Assembly: GCA_017307505.1 (NCBI GenBank)
Contig: JAFKEE010000021.1
Span: forward strand, 155,949 to 219,948
DNA length: 64,000 bases
Reading direction: 5' to 3'
Source: Acidobacteriota bacterium
Lineage (GTDB): Bacteria; Acidobacteriota; Terriglobia; Bryobacterales; Bryobacteraceae
Position 1 is the stretch's first letter, and each line of letters begins with the position of its first letter. The notes under the pieces are model-generated. The model worked only from the letters and a program-made list of their open reading frames with translations. It was not told the origin of the DNA and did no database searches. Shown here piece after piece: positions 36,373 to 45,277 of this stretch. Both the position numbers and the translations under genes were made by a program.

Positions 36373-36957
36373 CTAATCGGAATCGTTGATGACCATTACC
36401 CTGGGTTTTGAGCCTCCGGGCAGGGTATAGACGATCGTGAGTGTTGCGCCAGGGTTTGTGGTGGCGGTCGTTCCAAGGTACGGGGTTCCGACGAGGCCGA
36501 TGCCCATCTTGGTGTTTCCTAACTTGTTGATTGTGGTTAAGTTAAGGACGGTGATATCCATATAACCAGGCCATCCGCTGAGCGGCACTGCTGAGAATGC
36601 CGTGGCGGAAGGTTCAAGAAACCAGGCCGTCGCATTCCACTGACCTGCCACGCTTAGGTTGTCGGCCAGCGACTGCACGTTGAACGAGAGCCGCAGTGTC
36701 GCGGATGTGATCGTCGCCGTGCTGCCGATGTTCGTATTGAACGTGAATATCGTGACCCAGGAGGAGTATGTCCCGCCGTAGTTGCTCTTCGCTGGCCCGT
36801 AATAGCCGGAGGAGTCTCCGTAGCCGTACGCGGCCTGTGAGTAGTAGTTGTCACCCGTGGCCGGAAAGCTGATCTGGGTCGGGGTGACCACCTTTGTGTC
36901 GGCCGCGAGCGTCAAACAGAACACCAGGATTAAGGCGAGCAGAAGAAGCTTTCGCAT
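36373..36957 (-). CDS. Secreted beta-rich phage-encoded protein
   Basis: A product of 194 residues with a clear signal peptide (MRKLLLLALILVFCLTLAA). The mature part is beta-rich and aromatic/glycine-rich (YYSQAAYGYGDSSGYYGPAKS) and resembles a DNRLRE-type or carbohydrate-binding beta-sandwich (SATLRLSFNVQSL). Phage virion proteins normally lack signal peptides, so this protein is likely exported from the lysogen. The stop of the upstream gene touches its start region (36957). Confidence 0.6.
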   Translation of the reverse strand: MRKLLLLALILVFCLTLAADTKVVTPTQISFPATGDNYYSQAAYGYGDSSGYYGPAKSNYGGTYSSWVTIFTFNTNIGSTATITSATLRLSFNVQSLADNLSVAGQWNATAWFLEPSATAFSAVPLSGWPGYMDITVLNLTTINKLGNTKMGIGLVGTPYLGTTATTNPGATLTIVYTLPGGSKPRVMVINDSD

Positions 36958-38072
36958 TAGTAACTCCTCGTGTACTTGATGGAGATTGAGAGGTTCTTAA
37001 CCCCACTCACAGATGCAGTGGTGAATCCGAGACCCTCACCATAAGCAATCACTCCGTAAGCGTTGATCACAGCCGTGCTGGCGCCGGTAGTGGAACAGCT
37101 CAAGGCCGAAGCGATCGCGTTGCCAGCCGAGTCTTTGAGAGTCAGGCTGACAGTCCCGGCATCAGTCCAACATGCGATCTCCGTGATGGTCGCCTGATAA
37201 CCATGGGCACGCCAGACGTTGTTGACCGTCGTAGCGTCAATGGCCGTCGTGGCGGACCCGCCGTACACGAAGTTGAGCTGGTGGGGGGTTCCGACGGAAA
37301 CCAACTGAGCGGTTGAAGTCGCTACCGATGTGGCAGAGAACAGACCGCCAACTGCCAGGTCGCCGACACTGACGGCGCCCGTCGCTCTGCTGATGCGGAC
37401 TGGAGCACCGAGGTAGTCACCAGCATCTCCGTAGCGCCACACAAAGAAGTCAGCGCCAGTGTTGCCCGAACCGGTCTCGGCCACGCCAGTCCCTATGTTC
37501 CATCTTGTTGAAGATGATGCGTTCCGCAGAGAGATCATGGCGGTCCCGCCGGAGGTAGCTGCCATGTCAACCCCGATGATGTCGCTGCTGATTGCGCCAA
37601 CCGTCCTGGACAGACCAGCCACGGTCAGCTTGGCGCCAGTATCGGAAGTGGTACCGATCAAGACATTGCCGCTGGCGAACGAGATGTTCGACCCGCTCGT
37701 GGTCCACTGGCTGGTGCCAGTTCCACCGCAAGATGCCCACGTCACCAACCCACCGACAACCTTCACGCAGTTTCCTTCGGGGCCGGCCGTGATGTCAGTG
37801 ATCGGATGGCCGTGAGCGGAAGGGGCGAAAGTCGTCGGCTTGCCCGTGACGTCGGCCCAGCCAGTGAACCCTGGAGTCCACTTCGATGTCGGGCTGTCCC
37901 AGATAAGCGAGTTCCTGTTGGACGGGGCGGAGGTATCCACCGCACGACCTTGGATCTTGGCGACGGTTGGGTTGGGAAAGTTCCCAGACAGGTCTCCACT
38001 GGCCGGAAGCTGTCCGAATGCCGGGAGGCAGATCGAGATGAAGCAGAAGATGATAACCAGTGCGTTTCTCAT
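36957..38072 (-). CDS. Tail-fibre-like protein with a signal peptide
   Basis: A product of 371 residues from the ATG at 38072, with GGAG upstream and an ATGA overlap with the previous stop. The N-terminus RNALVIIFCFISICLPAFG is a signal peptide. The mature protein has 'GDLSGNFPNPTVAKIQGRAV', the start motif seen in many secreted tail-fibre-like proteins. A fibre body rich in Thr/Ser/Gly follows (NVLIGTTSDTGAKLTVAGLS). Adhesin or fibre function is inferred. Confidence 0.65.
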   Translation of the reverse strand: MRNALVIIFCFISICLPAFGQLPASGDLSGNFPNPTVAKIQGRAVDTSAPSNRNSLIWDSPTSKWTPGFTGWADVTGKPTTFAPSAHGHPITDITAGPEGNCVKVVGGLVTWASCGGTGTSQWTTSGSNISFASGNVLIGTTSDTGAKLTVAGLSRTVGAISSDIIGVDMAATSGGTAMISLRNASSSTRWNIGTGVAETGSGNTGADFFVWRYGDAGDYLGAPVRISRATGAVSVGDLAVGGLFSATSVATSTAQLVSVGTPHQLNFVYGGSATTAIDATTVNNVWRAHGYQATITEIACWTDAGTVSLTLKDSAGNAIASALSCSTTGASTAVINAYGVIAYGEGLGFTTASVSGVKNLSISIKYTRSY

Positions 38073-38632
38073 AGTGCGATGACTCCGAATACTTTCCATG
38101 TAGTGCCGCCCAGACAGATCCAACCAACGTGACCACCCGCAATTGGATCTGAATGATAGACCTTGTCCTTCTTAGATCCTGACCAAGTGGGGATGGTGGG
38201 GGAGTAAGTCTCAGTGACGAAGGCCGGCGCGTTCTTGACACACGACCAGTCCAGGTCGCCCTTGAGCGTCGTGGCCGAGATAGTGCCGCTGACCTGGAGC
38301 TTGTCCGTGCCGTTGTCGGCGGCGCCAAGCAAGATGCGTCCGCTGGCCTCGACCAGAGATGACTCGCTGATCGCGCCCGAAGCCGACACCTTGACGAGCC
38401 TGCCGACATTGGTAAGACCGGACGCTCCGGTTACACCATCGGCCGAGATAGTAGCGAGCTCCCAGGCCGTGTTTCCCGAGTTGCGCCGCAAGTACTTCCC
38501 GCCGGCCGAGGTCGTGTCCGGTGAAGTGATCTTCGTTCCGACATCGGTGTTCAAGGCCGAGAAGTTGCTGTTGATGGTCGTGCGCGATGCACTCAGCAGG
38601 TCGGTTTCGTTGATTGTACTGATTGTGGCCAT
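38069..38632 (-). CDS. Phage fibre-like protein
   Basis: A product of 187 residues. It begins MATISTINETDLLSASRTTIN with a typical fibre start (NSNFSALNTDVGTKITS), then a repetitive 'G.....L.VSG.ISATTL' body and a C-terminus GGHVGWICLGGTTWKVFGVI. That C-terminal motif is common in phage tail spikes and also occurs at 61544-61978. It is translationally coupled to the next gene (ATGA). Confidence 0.65.
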   Translation of the reverse strand: MATISTINETDLLSASRTTINSNFSALNTDVGTKITSPDTTSAGGKYLRRNSGNTAWELATISADGVTGASGLTNVGRLVKVSASGAISESSLVEASGRILLGAADNGTDKLQVSGTISATTLKGDLDWSCVKNAPAFVTETYSPTIPTWSGSKKDKVYHSDPIAGGHVGWICLGGTTWKVFGVIAL

Positions 38633-38639
38633 TGCGTCC

Positions 38640-38873
38640 TCACAGTCCGCGGAACATCACAGAACGTCTCCTCCAACGAGGCGGTGCTTTGGTTGAGTTC
38701 GTCGGTGGGACGACGATGGAAGTTCCCCACGGAAACAACGCCTGAGCCCACTGGACATCGCTGTCTCGCCAGGAGCATTCACCGCTATAGGCCGGAGTGG
38801 AGTTCCAAGAGAACGCCGACTGTTCCCAGGTGACTGCGGCGTCCTTCCAGGCCGATTGTCCGGATTGGATCAT
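38640..38873 (-). CDS. Tryptophan-heptad miniprotein
   Basis: A product of 77 residues with GGAG six bases before the ATG. Tryptophans occur at residues 9, 16, 23, 35, 42 and 49, two triplets spaced exactly seven residues apart, in S-x-x-W contexts (SAWKDAAVTWEQSAFSW and CSWRDSDVQWAQALFPW). The tail is basic (RWRRRSVMFRGL). Similar short W-repeat pieces occur in some phage tail proteins, but I cannot assign a function. Confidence 0.6.
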   Translation of the reverse strand: MIQSGQSAWKDAAVTWEQSAFSWNSTPAYSGECSWRDSDVQWAQALFPWGTSIVVPPTNSTKAPPRWRRRSVMFRGL

Positions 38874-38876
38874 GGG

Positions 38877-39227
38877 TCACTCCTGCGGCTGGACCGGAAC
38901 AAGCGCCGCGGCCTGGACAGCCATCTCCAACTGGTCATCAATGGCGGCCTGCTGCGACTTGAGCAGCGCCACCTCCGGGATGACATGGGCGTAGCGTTTT
39001 ACGATCGGCGAGATGATCAGCCGGGAGCACTCCTCCAAGAAGAACCTGGCTTTGCTGAAGTCGTACTGATTCGAGACCTTCTCTGTCGGTACGTAGTTCT
39101 CAAGGACCATCTCCCTGGACGTGAACGAGTCAACGTGGGACTGGATCGCCGCGGCCACTCCGGCCGGGATCTCAAACGTAATCGGAGCTTCACCGTCCTC
39201 GGCGAATGTGATCAGGATTCTGGACAT
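38877..39227 (-). CDS. Unknown phage protein, paralogue of the gene at 36031
   Basis: A product of 116 residues from the ATG at 39227 (AGGAG upstream). The N-terminal RILITFAEDGEAPITFEI is shared with the protein encoded at 36031-36363. The remainder is helical with LIISPIVKRYAHVIPEVALL and an acidic Gln-rich tail. Its start overlaps the previous gene's stop by one base. Confidence 0.6.
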   Translation of the reverse strand: MSRILITFAEDGEAPITFEIPAGVAAAIQSHVDSFTSREMVLENYVPTEKVSNQYDFSKARFFLEECSRLIISPIVKRYAHVIPEVALLKSQQAAIDDQLEMAVQAAALVPVQPQE

Positions 39228-39451
39228 TAGTTCTTCTCCTGCTGCTCGGCCACTTTGGCGGCTCGGCTGTTGTCGGGTGAAATGATCCACTGGCCTTCGT
39301 AGTTCTTCACGCCCTCAGCCTTGAGGAAGGTCCACAGTAGATTGTGCTTGTGAGCATTCAATTCCGCGGCCTTGGCGTCGAGAAGGGACATCGCCATAGT
39401 GATGTGAATAGGCAGAGTCAAGCTCTGCTCGGTGTGAACTTGTTCGGTCAT
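39227..39451 (-). CDS. Small unknown phage protein
   Basis: A product of 74 residues from the second of two adjacent ATGs; GGAG is six bases upstream of it. It contains HITMAMSLLDAKAAELNAHK and VKNYEGQWIISPDNSRA. It is part of the fibre-end operon and precedes the 38877 gene. No family was recognised. Confidence 0.5.
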   Translation of the reverse strand: MTEQVHTEQSLTLPIHITMAMSLLDAKAAELNAHKHNLLWTFLKAEGVKNYEGQWIISPDNSRAAKVAEQQEKN

Positions 39452-39500
39452 CATGTGCTCCAAGAGATAAAGAGATGAATGGGGGCCGCTCGTGGCGGCC

Positions 39501-42500
39501 CTAAATACCGTGTGAGTCCAGCCTGGCCAAGATGCTGTCCAGCGCTTCAGCTACGGTGGTGAACGACCAACTGGTGTATGGACAGTTCCAGGCTGAACTC
39601 ACAGCTCCCGCCGGACCCTGCGGTCCTTGGGGACCCTGTGGACCTTGCGGACCCTGCGGTCCCTGCGGGCCAGTGATACCAGTGATCGTCACGTCGCCGG
39701 TCATGCCATTGACGCTCGTAACGGCGCCTGTGACGGTTGGCTTCCCGGCGATGTCGGCCCACTGGACTCCATAGACCCTGTTGGCGTACACAGCGGTCGT
39801 AGTGTGAATACCGGTCGAGTCCCACCAACCAACCTGGTTGGCACCGGACCATACCACCACTGATCCTGTGGCGTTCACCGTACCGGAGTAGATCGACGAG
39901 CAGACCACTCCGGAACTGTTGATGCTCATCGTGTTCCCACCGCCGGTGATGGAAACCGAAGTCGATCCGAGGTTCACTGACGCGGAACCAGCAGCGATCA
40001 CAACACCACCGCCACTGATCGTGACGGAACCACTGCCAGAGGCGAATGTGGCAGTGCCGGAGAACAGAGCGCTGCCGGCCAAGAGCTTGTTGACAGCGAT
40101 GTTCGCGACCTCCATGTAGCCGCCGCTCACCTGGAACTCGTTGCCAAAGTGATACGCCTTCGCCAGATCAACCGCCTGCTGAGTGAGCTTTCCATCGGCG
40201 CCAATGATGAAGTCTGGAGCCAGCTTGGGCCGTAGCTGACCGTTGAAGACTTCAAACCCGTACATGGAGTCCGGCTTTGACTGCGACAGATCCAATCCTC
40301 CAGATGCCGGGAATGTGAAGTTCACATAGACGGTAGCTGCATCATTGGGTCGGTTTTGCCAGTCAACCGGCCTGAACCGCCACGTAAGGTACTGGGTGGT
40401 GGCGGGCCGCTTCTGATCTTTGATCACAAACGACTTGATTTCTCCGAAGTCGCCATTCTCCTCAAAGGTAGTTCCTGGAGCAGGATCAAAGTTGCTGTTC
40501 AGGCGCCAGATCTTGCCTACCGCTGTGTACCAGTAATCAGGACTTACTGGAGCCGTGAAGTTGACTGCGATGTCAACATACTCTGCGCCGTCAACTTTGT
40601 GCGGGTTCGTCAGCGTGACCGAACAACCTGTAGGAGCACCGGGCACCCCAATAGGAGCGATGTTCACGCTCTTGATGGGGCAGGACGAGTCAACAGGCCG
40701 CCACACACCAGACGCCGCATTGGACGCGGTGAGCAGAACGAACAGTCGGCAGCCGTCTTTCGGGCGGCGATACCAAGTGTCAATATTCCCACCGGTGGAG
40801 GTGAGCAGGCTGGAGAACTCACCCAGGCCTGGAGTGCCAGAGAAACCGTAGGGCTTCTCGCAGGTGTAGGCCGTGACCATGTCGGCGCCGGCCGGCATCA
40901 CGCACGAACCAACGACGTGAGCGGATGGGTTCCCATCCTCGCCGTTCGTGTATTCCGAAACGGCCAGTGTGAATCCGGTGATTCCAACTTGCGGAAGAAC
41001 GTCGTCCAGCGGCAATTCAACACTGACGTTGACTGAGTTAGTTTGCACGCGTTGAGTCGGGTCCGCTGCTGAGTAGGCCCAACCAGTCACGGTGTATTGC
41101 CGGCTTTCACCTGGATTGAGGTTCCACCAGTCGCCCCCTTGGATTGGCGCGGACGCTTCGCCGGGACGATGGCCCTGGAACTTGTACCGCCAGGAGTTGC
41201 TGGCGACGTCCAACAGATCAAAGTCACAACCACCATACGAGCCATCAGTCGGGACACCGGAAAGCGAGATCGCAAGATGGTATTCCTTGGACTTCGACCC
41301 GGGAATGTCTCTGTACTGAACGGAGACACCAGAGATGGTAGGCGCGTCCAGGCTGAGGGTGCCCTCGGTAATGTCGCACTTGATGACAGGGTACGGCACG
41401 CCCTGAATGGACCCGTCCTCCTGAATGGTGCCCTTCACGAAAGGCACCTCATAATCGGCAGCGTAGGAGGGCAGATGGAGATAGACCGATGCTGGCAGAG
41501 TCGCCGGCTTCGGAACTGTCACTCGGACATACGAGTACTCATCAGGAGCACCAGCTCCGAACGTGCCGATGTACGGGCATTTCTTATGGTCTGTGACATT
41601 GTTCTCAGCATCCTGTGTCCAAGCATAAACGCCCTCAAAAGTGCCTTTGGTTTGAGCACCTTCGGGGCCGAGATGAGGGGGCAGGAAAGCAATGCTGATG
41701 GCGACTCCTGCGCTGCCCATAGTGATGGTCGGCGGAGGGACAGGAATGCAGTTCTGTGGCTTGTTGTCGGTGACAATCCCGGCCGCGGCGATGTGTTGGC
41801 GGGCGCTCATCGTCCAATCTGACTTTGCGATGTCGCCATTCACTGTGCAGACACCGATGGCAATCCATGCCTCGGCCTGTTGTAGTGGGAACGGGCCATC
41901 GTCGGCGGTGACCTTGGCAAGATCCGTGCAAAGATCGTTCAGGTCGGTCTCGTAGGCTGTCTCCTCATCGTCCTCACTGGCGGAGAAGAACGCTCGGCGA
42001 ACCGTGCCGACAGTTCCGATGAGATCGTCAGGCATCTCCCAGCCAATCGTGAAGCCATACTGACCTTCCTCGGGATAAGTTACAGTCGCAGTAACTGCCT
42101 TTGGAGGATTGGACTTCGGTTGTCCACCTACAACGGCCATAGGGATATCGATGGCCAACGTCTTTGGAGAGTTCTCCAGGTCGAGCTTGTTGGCGTAGAC
42201 CTGGCTGGCCGAGACGAGATAGATCACGGCCTTCGCATCGGCGTCAGTTGGCTTGGTTACCTCGACGTCGACCGTGTAGAGATCATTCTCGTCAACCAGG
42301 GAGAAGTCGATGTCGTAGCGCTTCCCTTCCCGGGCCTTGGCCGCATCATCCGGCATCCGGACGTACGCAGTGACGGCAGAGAAGGACCCACGAACGGCCG
42401 GCACTTTGAACTGGACAGGAACAGTCAGAGTCAACTGTTGATCGATCGGATCCAGTGCGAGAACGTCAGTGACCGAGGCCGGAATGAGCGTGGTCGTGCT

Positions 42501-44918
42501 GGCTTCCGGCATGGGATTCGGCACTGCGTCGGTCGGGTTCGGGCCCTGGAGCAGATCGTAGATCGAATCGGTTACAGACCGACCGGAGATGTCGATCGAG
42601 AAGTCTTTGTTCAGCTTCCAGGACAGGACGCGGAACTCATGCGTACCGTTCGGCGCGTTGGCCGGGAGGTATGGATGCGTCAGTGAACACACCATTCCCG
42701 GTTCGGTCTCAAGGCCAAGGATCGTGGTCTTGAAGGCCAGTTTGCGGGCGGCGATCCACTCAGCCTGAGTCGCACCGCCAAGTTCTTCTTTCAGACGAGT
42801 GGCTGCCCACACCGCGGCCTCATCACGAGAGCTGAGACCAACCAGGTTGAGGTCGGCCTTCAAGTACTTCGGCGCCGTATCCGTACCGATCAAGGCCGCG
42901 TGCTCATGGGCGGCGATGGTGACTCCGTCGTTGATCCCGCCGAGTTCCAGATTGCCGAACTGCACAGTGAGCTGGTTGAACTCCGGATTGATGGGTTCGA
43001 CGCTGAGGGAGTCGGCGATGATGTTGCCTTCGCTGAATGCGGACACACTACCGGCGTTTGCCCGGAGGAAGGTCCGGAGCTTGCCAAACGAGCAGGTAAA
43101 GCCGCCGAGAGCGGTGTTCAGGACCTCGCCGATCCAGTCACGGAGAGCTTTCTCGTCTCTGATCTGACCGCGGAAGTCGTACCGCCGGCGCATGCCAGTG
43201 CCAACGACTTTCCAAATGTCCTGTTCGCAGAACGCGGCGTCGATGATGGCCTGCTGGACGTCGAAGTAGTTCTCCTGGATGGCAGCAGACGCAGCGTGAA
43301 TGCCTTTCGCCCACAGCAGAAGGTTGATGGCGATCCAGATCGGGTTGTGCAGAACGGACCAGACACGCTGGCCGGGAGAGGTCCAGGACCAGCCTTTTAC
43401 ACCTTTGCGGATCATGACCCGCATGGAGTGTTCGGTGATCTGGCGAAGTTGCTTCCCTTCTTCGTCTACCGTTCTCAGTTCAACGAATGCAGTTCCGGCG
43501 GCACGCTTGTCTTTCGCGTAGGTAGTGCCGGTTTCGCTCAGGTTGAAGAACTGTTCGAACCCGTCGCTGGACTGGTCTGGAACCGGATCAGCACCGTAGC
43601 CGAGACGGAGGCCGAGAGTGTACGGAGCTTTGCCGGCGCCATGATGGACAGCACCGTCCAACGTGTGACCGGTGCCGAACTCAGTGATCTCTCCATCATT
43701 GAAGACGCCGAGCCCAACGAGGTATTCGTTCTCGTCACGGACTGCAGCCAGGAGAGCATCCACCGGCATCTCGGCCGTAACCCAGGTCGAGACACCATCG
43801 ACGATCTTCTCGGCCATCATGGAGTCCATGAAGATCTGAGGCAGCGCTTTGCCGATCAGGTTGTCGTCTACTACAGACTTGGACGTAAAGGAGTTATCGC
43901 CCTGAGCCTTCGAGATCCCGCCAAGGTAGACAGTCTCGGGCTCTGCAAGGATGCCGCCGAAGGACGACTTCGCTCCACACGTCTCCCAAGTGCGCTGGCA
44001 GGTCCCGGCGAATGGGCAATTGGACGTGTTCGGCGTCTTCCAGCAAGTGCGGGAGATCTTCCGCCGCGGGTAGGTCTGTCGCAGTTCCCACAGTCCATCT
44101 GCAGCATTCACGCGGAACTCAGTGCCGCTGTCGAATGCCCAGTTCATGACATCTCCGGCCCAGAGGTCGATCTTGGATCCGGTGCCAACGTGAAAGAGGC
44201 TGAACTCGATACGGGCCTTGACCAGGTTGACGGTCTTTGTCAGTTCAGACCATACGCGATCGGCGTTCCCGAATGTGAAGCTGGCCTGATCAGAAGAACC
44301 ATCCCAGGACTGACCGATGCCGTCCCAGTTGGTGAGCCGAGGCTGGTACTCCAGGCCCCCGATGGTCACATGACGGTCGCTGAGATAAATGGCAGGACAG
44401 TTCTTCGGCGCGATCTTGATCACCGGGATCACTTCCTGGACCTGACCCAGGAGCGCAGTGTTCAGAGCAGACGTCGGGAACCTGTTGATGGTGGACGTGA
44501 CGTCGTAAGCAGGAACGGTTGCCGGAACTTCAGCCAACGTCAGAGTGATGCCCTGAGCAATGCAGTCGGACTGGAGCGCGATCCGTAGACTGTCGTCCGT
44601 CAGACGGACACGAACCCGCTCAACCGCACCGTCAACGATCGGGGCGTCGAACAGGAACGTCTTGGCCTGCCCGCCGATGGCCTCGTAGAACTCGATCAGG
44701 GACTGATACTGCGTCTTGGTCAGCCGGTTGGCGCTGACCTGGAAGCGTCGCGTGTTCTCACCGATGATGAACCGCTGGGTGATCTTCCGGTCGATCGAGT
44801 TGAAGACGTGCGTGACAATCTGCGGCTGCTGGGCGACAACGTAGGGATAGTCAGGGCGCAACGGGAATACCAACTGCGTGTCGTTGGCCGGGATCGTGAC
44901 TGTTCCGAGTGTGCTCAT
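39501..44918 (-). CDS. Giant phage tail-tip/fibre fusion protein
   Basis: A product of 1805 residues. The N-terminal 150 residues resemble DUF2460/gpM-type tail proteins (RFQVSANRLTKTQYQSLIEF). Residues about 165-330 resemble gpL/DUF2163, with a cysteine cluster (CWKTPNTSNC, then CQRTWETC) that in lambda gpL binds an Fe-S cluster. A gpJ-like tip region follows to about residue 800, then several beta-sandwich/FN3-like domains. The C-terminal 250 residues are fibre-like and include GPQGPQGPQGPQGPQGP, a collagen-like stretch, just before the end. It probably forms the baseplate hub and receptor-binding fibre in one chain. Start and previous stop overlap as ATGA. Confidence 0.75.
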   Translation of the reverse strand: MSTLGTVTIPANDTQLVFPLRPDYPYVVAQQPQIVTHVFNSIDRKITQRFIIGENTRRFQVSANRLTKTQYQSLIEFYEAIGGQAKTFLFDAPIVDGAVERVRVRLTDDSLRIALQSDCIAQGITLTLAEVPATVPAYDVTSTINRFPTSALNTALLGQVQEVIPVIKIAPKNCPAIYLSDRHVTIGGLEYQPRLTNWDGIGQSWDGSSDQASFTFGNADRVWSELTKTVNLVKARIEFSLFHVGTGSKIDLWAGDVMNWAFDSGTEFRVNAADGLWELRQTYPRRKISRTCWKTPNTSNCPFAGTCQRTWETCGAKSSFGGILAEPETVYLGGISKAQGDNSFTSKSVVDDNLIGKALPQIFMDSMMAEKIVDGVSTWVTAEMPVDALLAAVRDENEYLVGLGVFNDGEITEFGTGHTLDGAVHHGAGKAPYTLGLRLGYGADPVPDQSSDGFEQFFNLSETGTTYAKDKRAAGTAFVELRTVDEEGKQLRQITEHSMRVMIRKGVKGWSWTSPGQRVWSVLHNPIWIAINLLLWAKGIHAASAAIQENYFDVQQAIIDAAFCEQDIWKVVGTGMRRRYDFRGQIRDEKALRDWIGEVLNTALGGFTCSFGKLRTFLRANAGSVSAFSEGNIIADSLSVEPINPEFNQLTVQFGNLELGGINDGVTIAAHEHAALIGTDTAPKYLKADLNLVGLSSRDEAAVWAATRLKEELGGATQAEWIAARKLAFKTTILGLETEPGMVCSLTHPYLPANAPNGTHEFRVLSWKLNKDFSIDISGRSVTDSIYDLLQGPNPTDAVPNPMPEASTTTLIPASVTDVLALDPIDQQLTLTVPVQFKVPAVRGSFSAVTAYVRMPDDAAKAREGKRYDIDFSLVDENDLYTVDVEVTKPTDADAKAVIYLVSASQVYANKLDLENSPKTLAIDIPMAVVGGQPKSNPPKAVTATVTYPEEGQYGFTIGWEMPDDLIGTVGTVRRAFFSASEDDEETAYETDLNDLCTDLAKVTADDGPFPLQQAEAWIAIGVCTVNGDIAKSDWTMSARQHIAAAGIVTDNKPQNCIPVPPPTITMGSAGVAISIAFLPPHLGPEGAQTKGTFEGVYAWTQDAENNVTDHKKCPYIGTFGAGAPDEYSYVRVTVPKPATLPASVYLHLPSYAADYEVPFVKGTIQEDGSIQGVPYPVIKCDITEGTLSLDAPTISGVSVQYRDIPGSKSKEYHLAISLSGVPTDGSYGGCDFDLLDVASNSWRYKFQGHRPGEASAPIQGGDWWNLNPGESRQYTVTGWAYSAADPTQRVQTNSVNVSVELPLDDVLPQVGITGFTLAVSEYTNGEDGNPSAHVVGSCVMPAGADMVTAYTCEKPYGFSGTPGLGEFSSLLTSTGGNIDTWYRRPKDGCRLFVLLTASNAASGVWRPVDSSCPIKSVNIAPIGVPGAPTGCSVTLTNPHKVDGAEYVDIAVNFTAPVSPDYWYTAVGKIWRLNSNFDPAPGTTFEENGDFGEIKSFVIKDQKRPATTQYLTWRFRPVDWQNRPNDAATVYVNFTFPASGGLDLSQSKPDSMYGFEVFNGQLRPKLAPDFIIGADGKLTQQAVDLAKAYHFGNEFQVSGGYMEVANIAVNKLLAGSALFSGTATFASGSGSVTISGGGVVIAAGSASVNLGSTSVSITGGGNTMSINSSGVVCSSIYSGTVNATGSVVVWSGANQVGWWDSTGIHTTTAVYANRVYGVQWADIAGKPTVTGAVTSVNGMTGDVTITGITGPQGPQGPQGPQGPQGPQGPAGAVSSAWNCPYTSWSFTTVAEALDSILARLDSHGI

Positions 44919-45271
44919 ATGATTTCTTCAACTTGCAGACTGACGATGTACTTGTTGACCTGCCACTGTTCGCTCCAACCGCCAATGAAGACAGCCGGAA
45001 CAGAGAATGCCGTGAGCTGGTCAGTGAACTGGAATGGACGAGCGAGATGCGATTTCCAGAAGGCCTTGAGTGTCGCCAGTTCCCACGGCTGAACTCTATG
45101 GACGATCGTGAACGTTCGTTTGAGAGAGTTGGTCAACGACTTTCTCTGGCTGGACCCGTCCGGATACTCGGTGAGAGCAACCGGACGGTCATGCGTGGTC
45201 TCGTAGGAGACGTACCGGGCCAGCGGATAGGGATCTAGCTGGCCCGTGATGGGCTGAATGAGTCCTGGCAT
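44915..45271 (-). CDS. Phage minor tail protein, gpM-like
   Basis: A product of 118 residues, beta-rich, with RTFTIVHRVQPWELATLKAFW and a short C-terminal strand (YIVSLQVEEII). Size and place between the tape measure and the tail-tip protein fit lambda gpM. It overlaps the downstream gene through ATGA, indicating translational coupling. Confidence 0.65.
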   Translation of the reverse strand: MPGLIQPITGQLDPYPLARYVSYETTHDRPVALTEYPDGSSQRKSLTNSLKRTFTIVHRVQPWELATLKAFWKSHLARPFQFTDQLTAFSVPAVFIGGWSEQWQVNKYIVSLQVEEII

Positions 45272-45277
45272 GTGTGA

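Noticed and set aside
39600-39665. Tandem repeat in the tail-tip gene as a separate element
   Set aside because: It is explained by the collagen-like GPQ codons of the fibre.
42900-44588. 562-codon plus-strand open frame
   Set aside because: It is antisense to the tail-tip gene, whose protein has clear phage domains.
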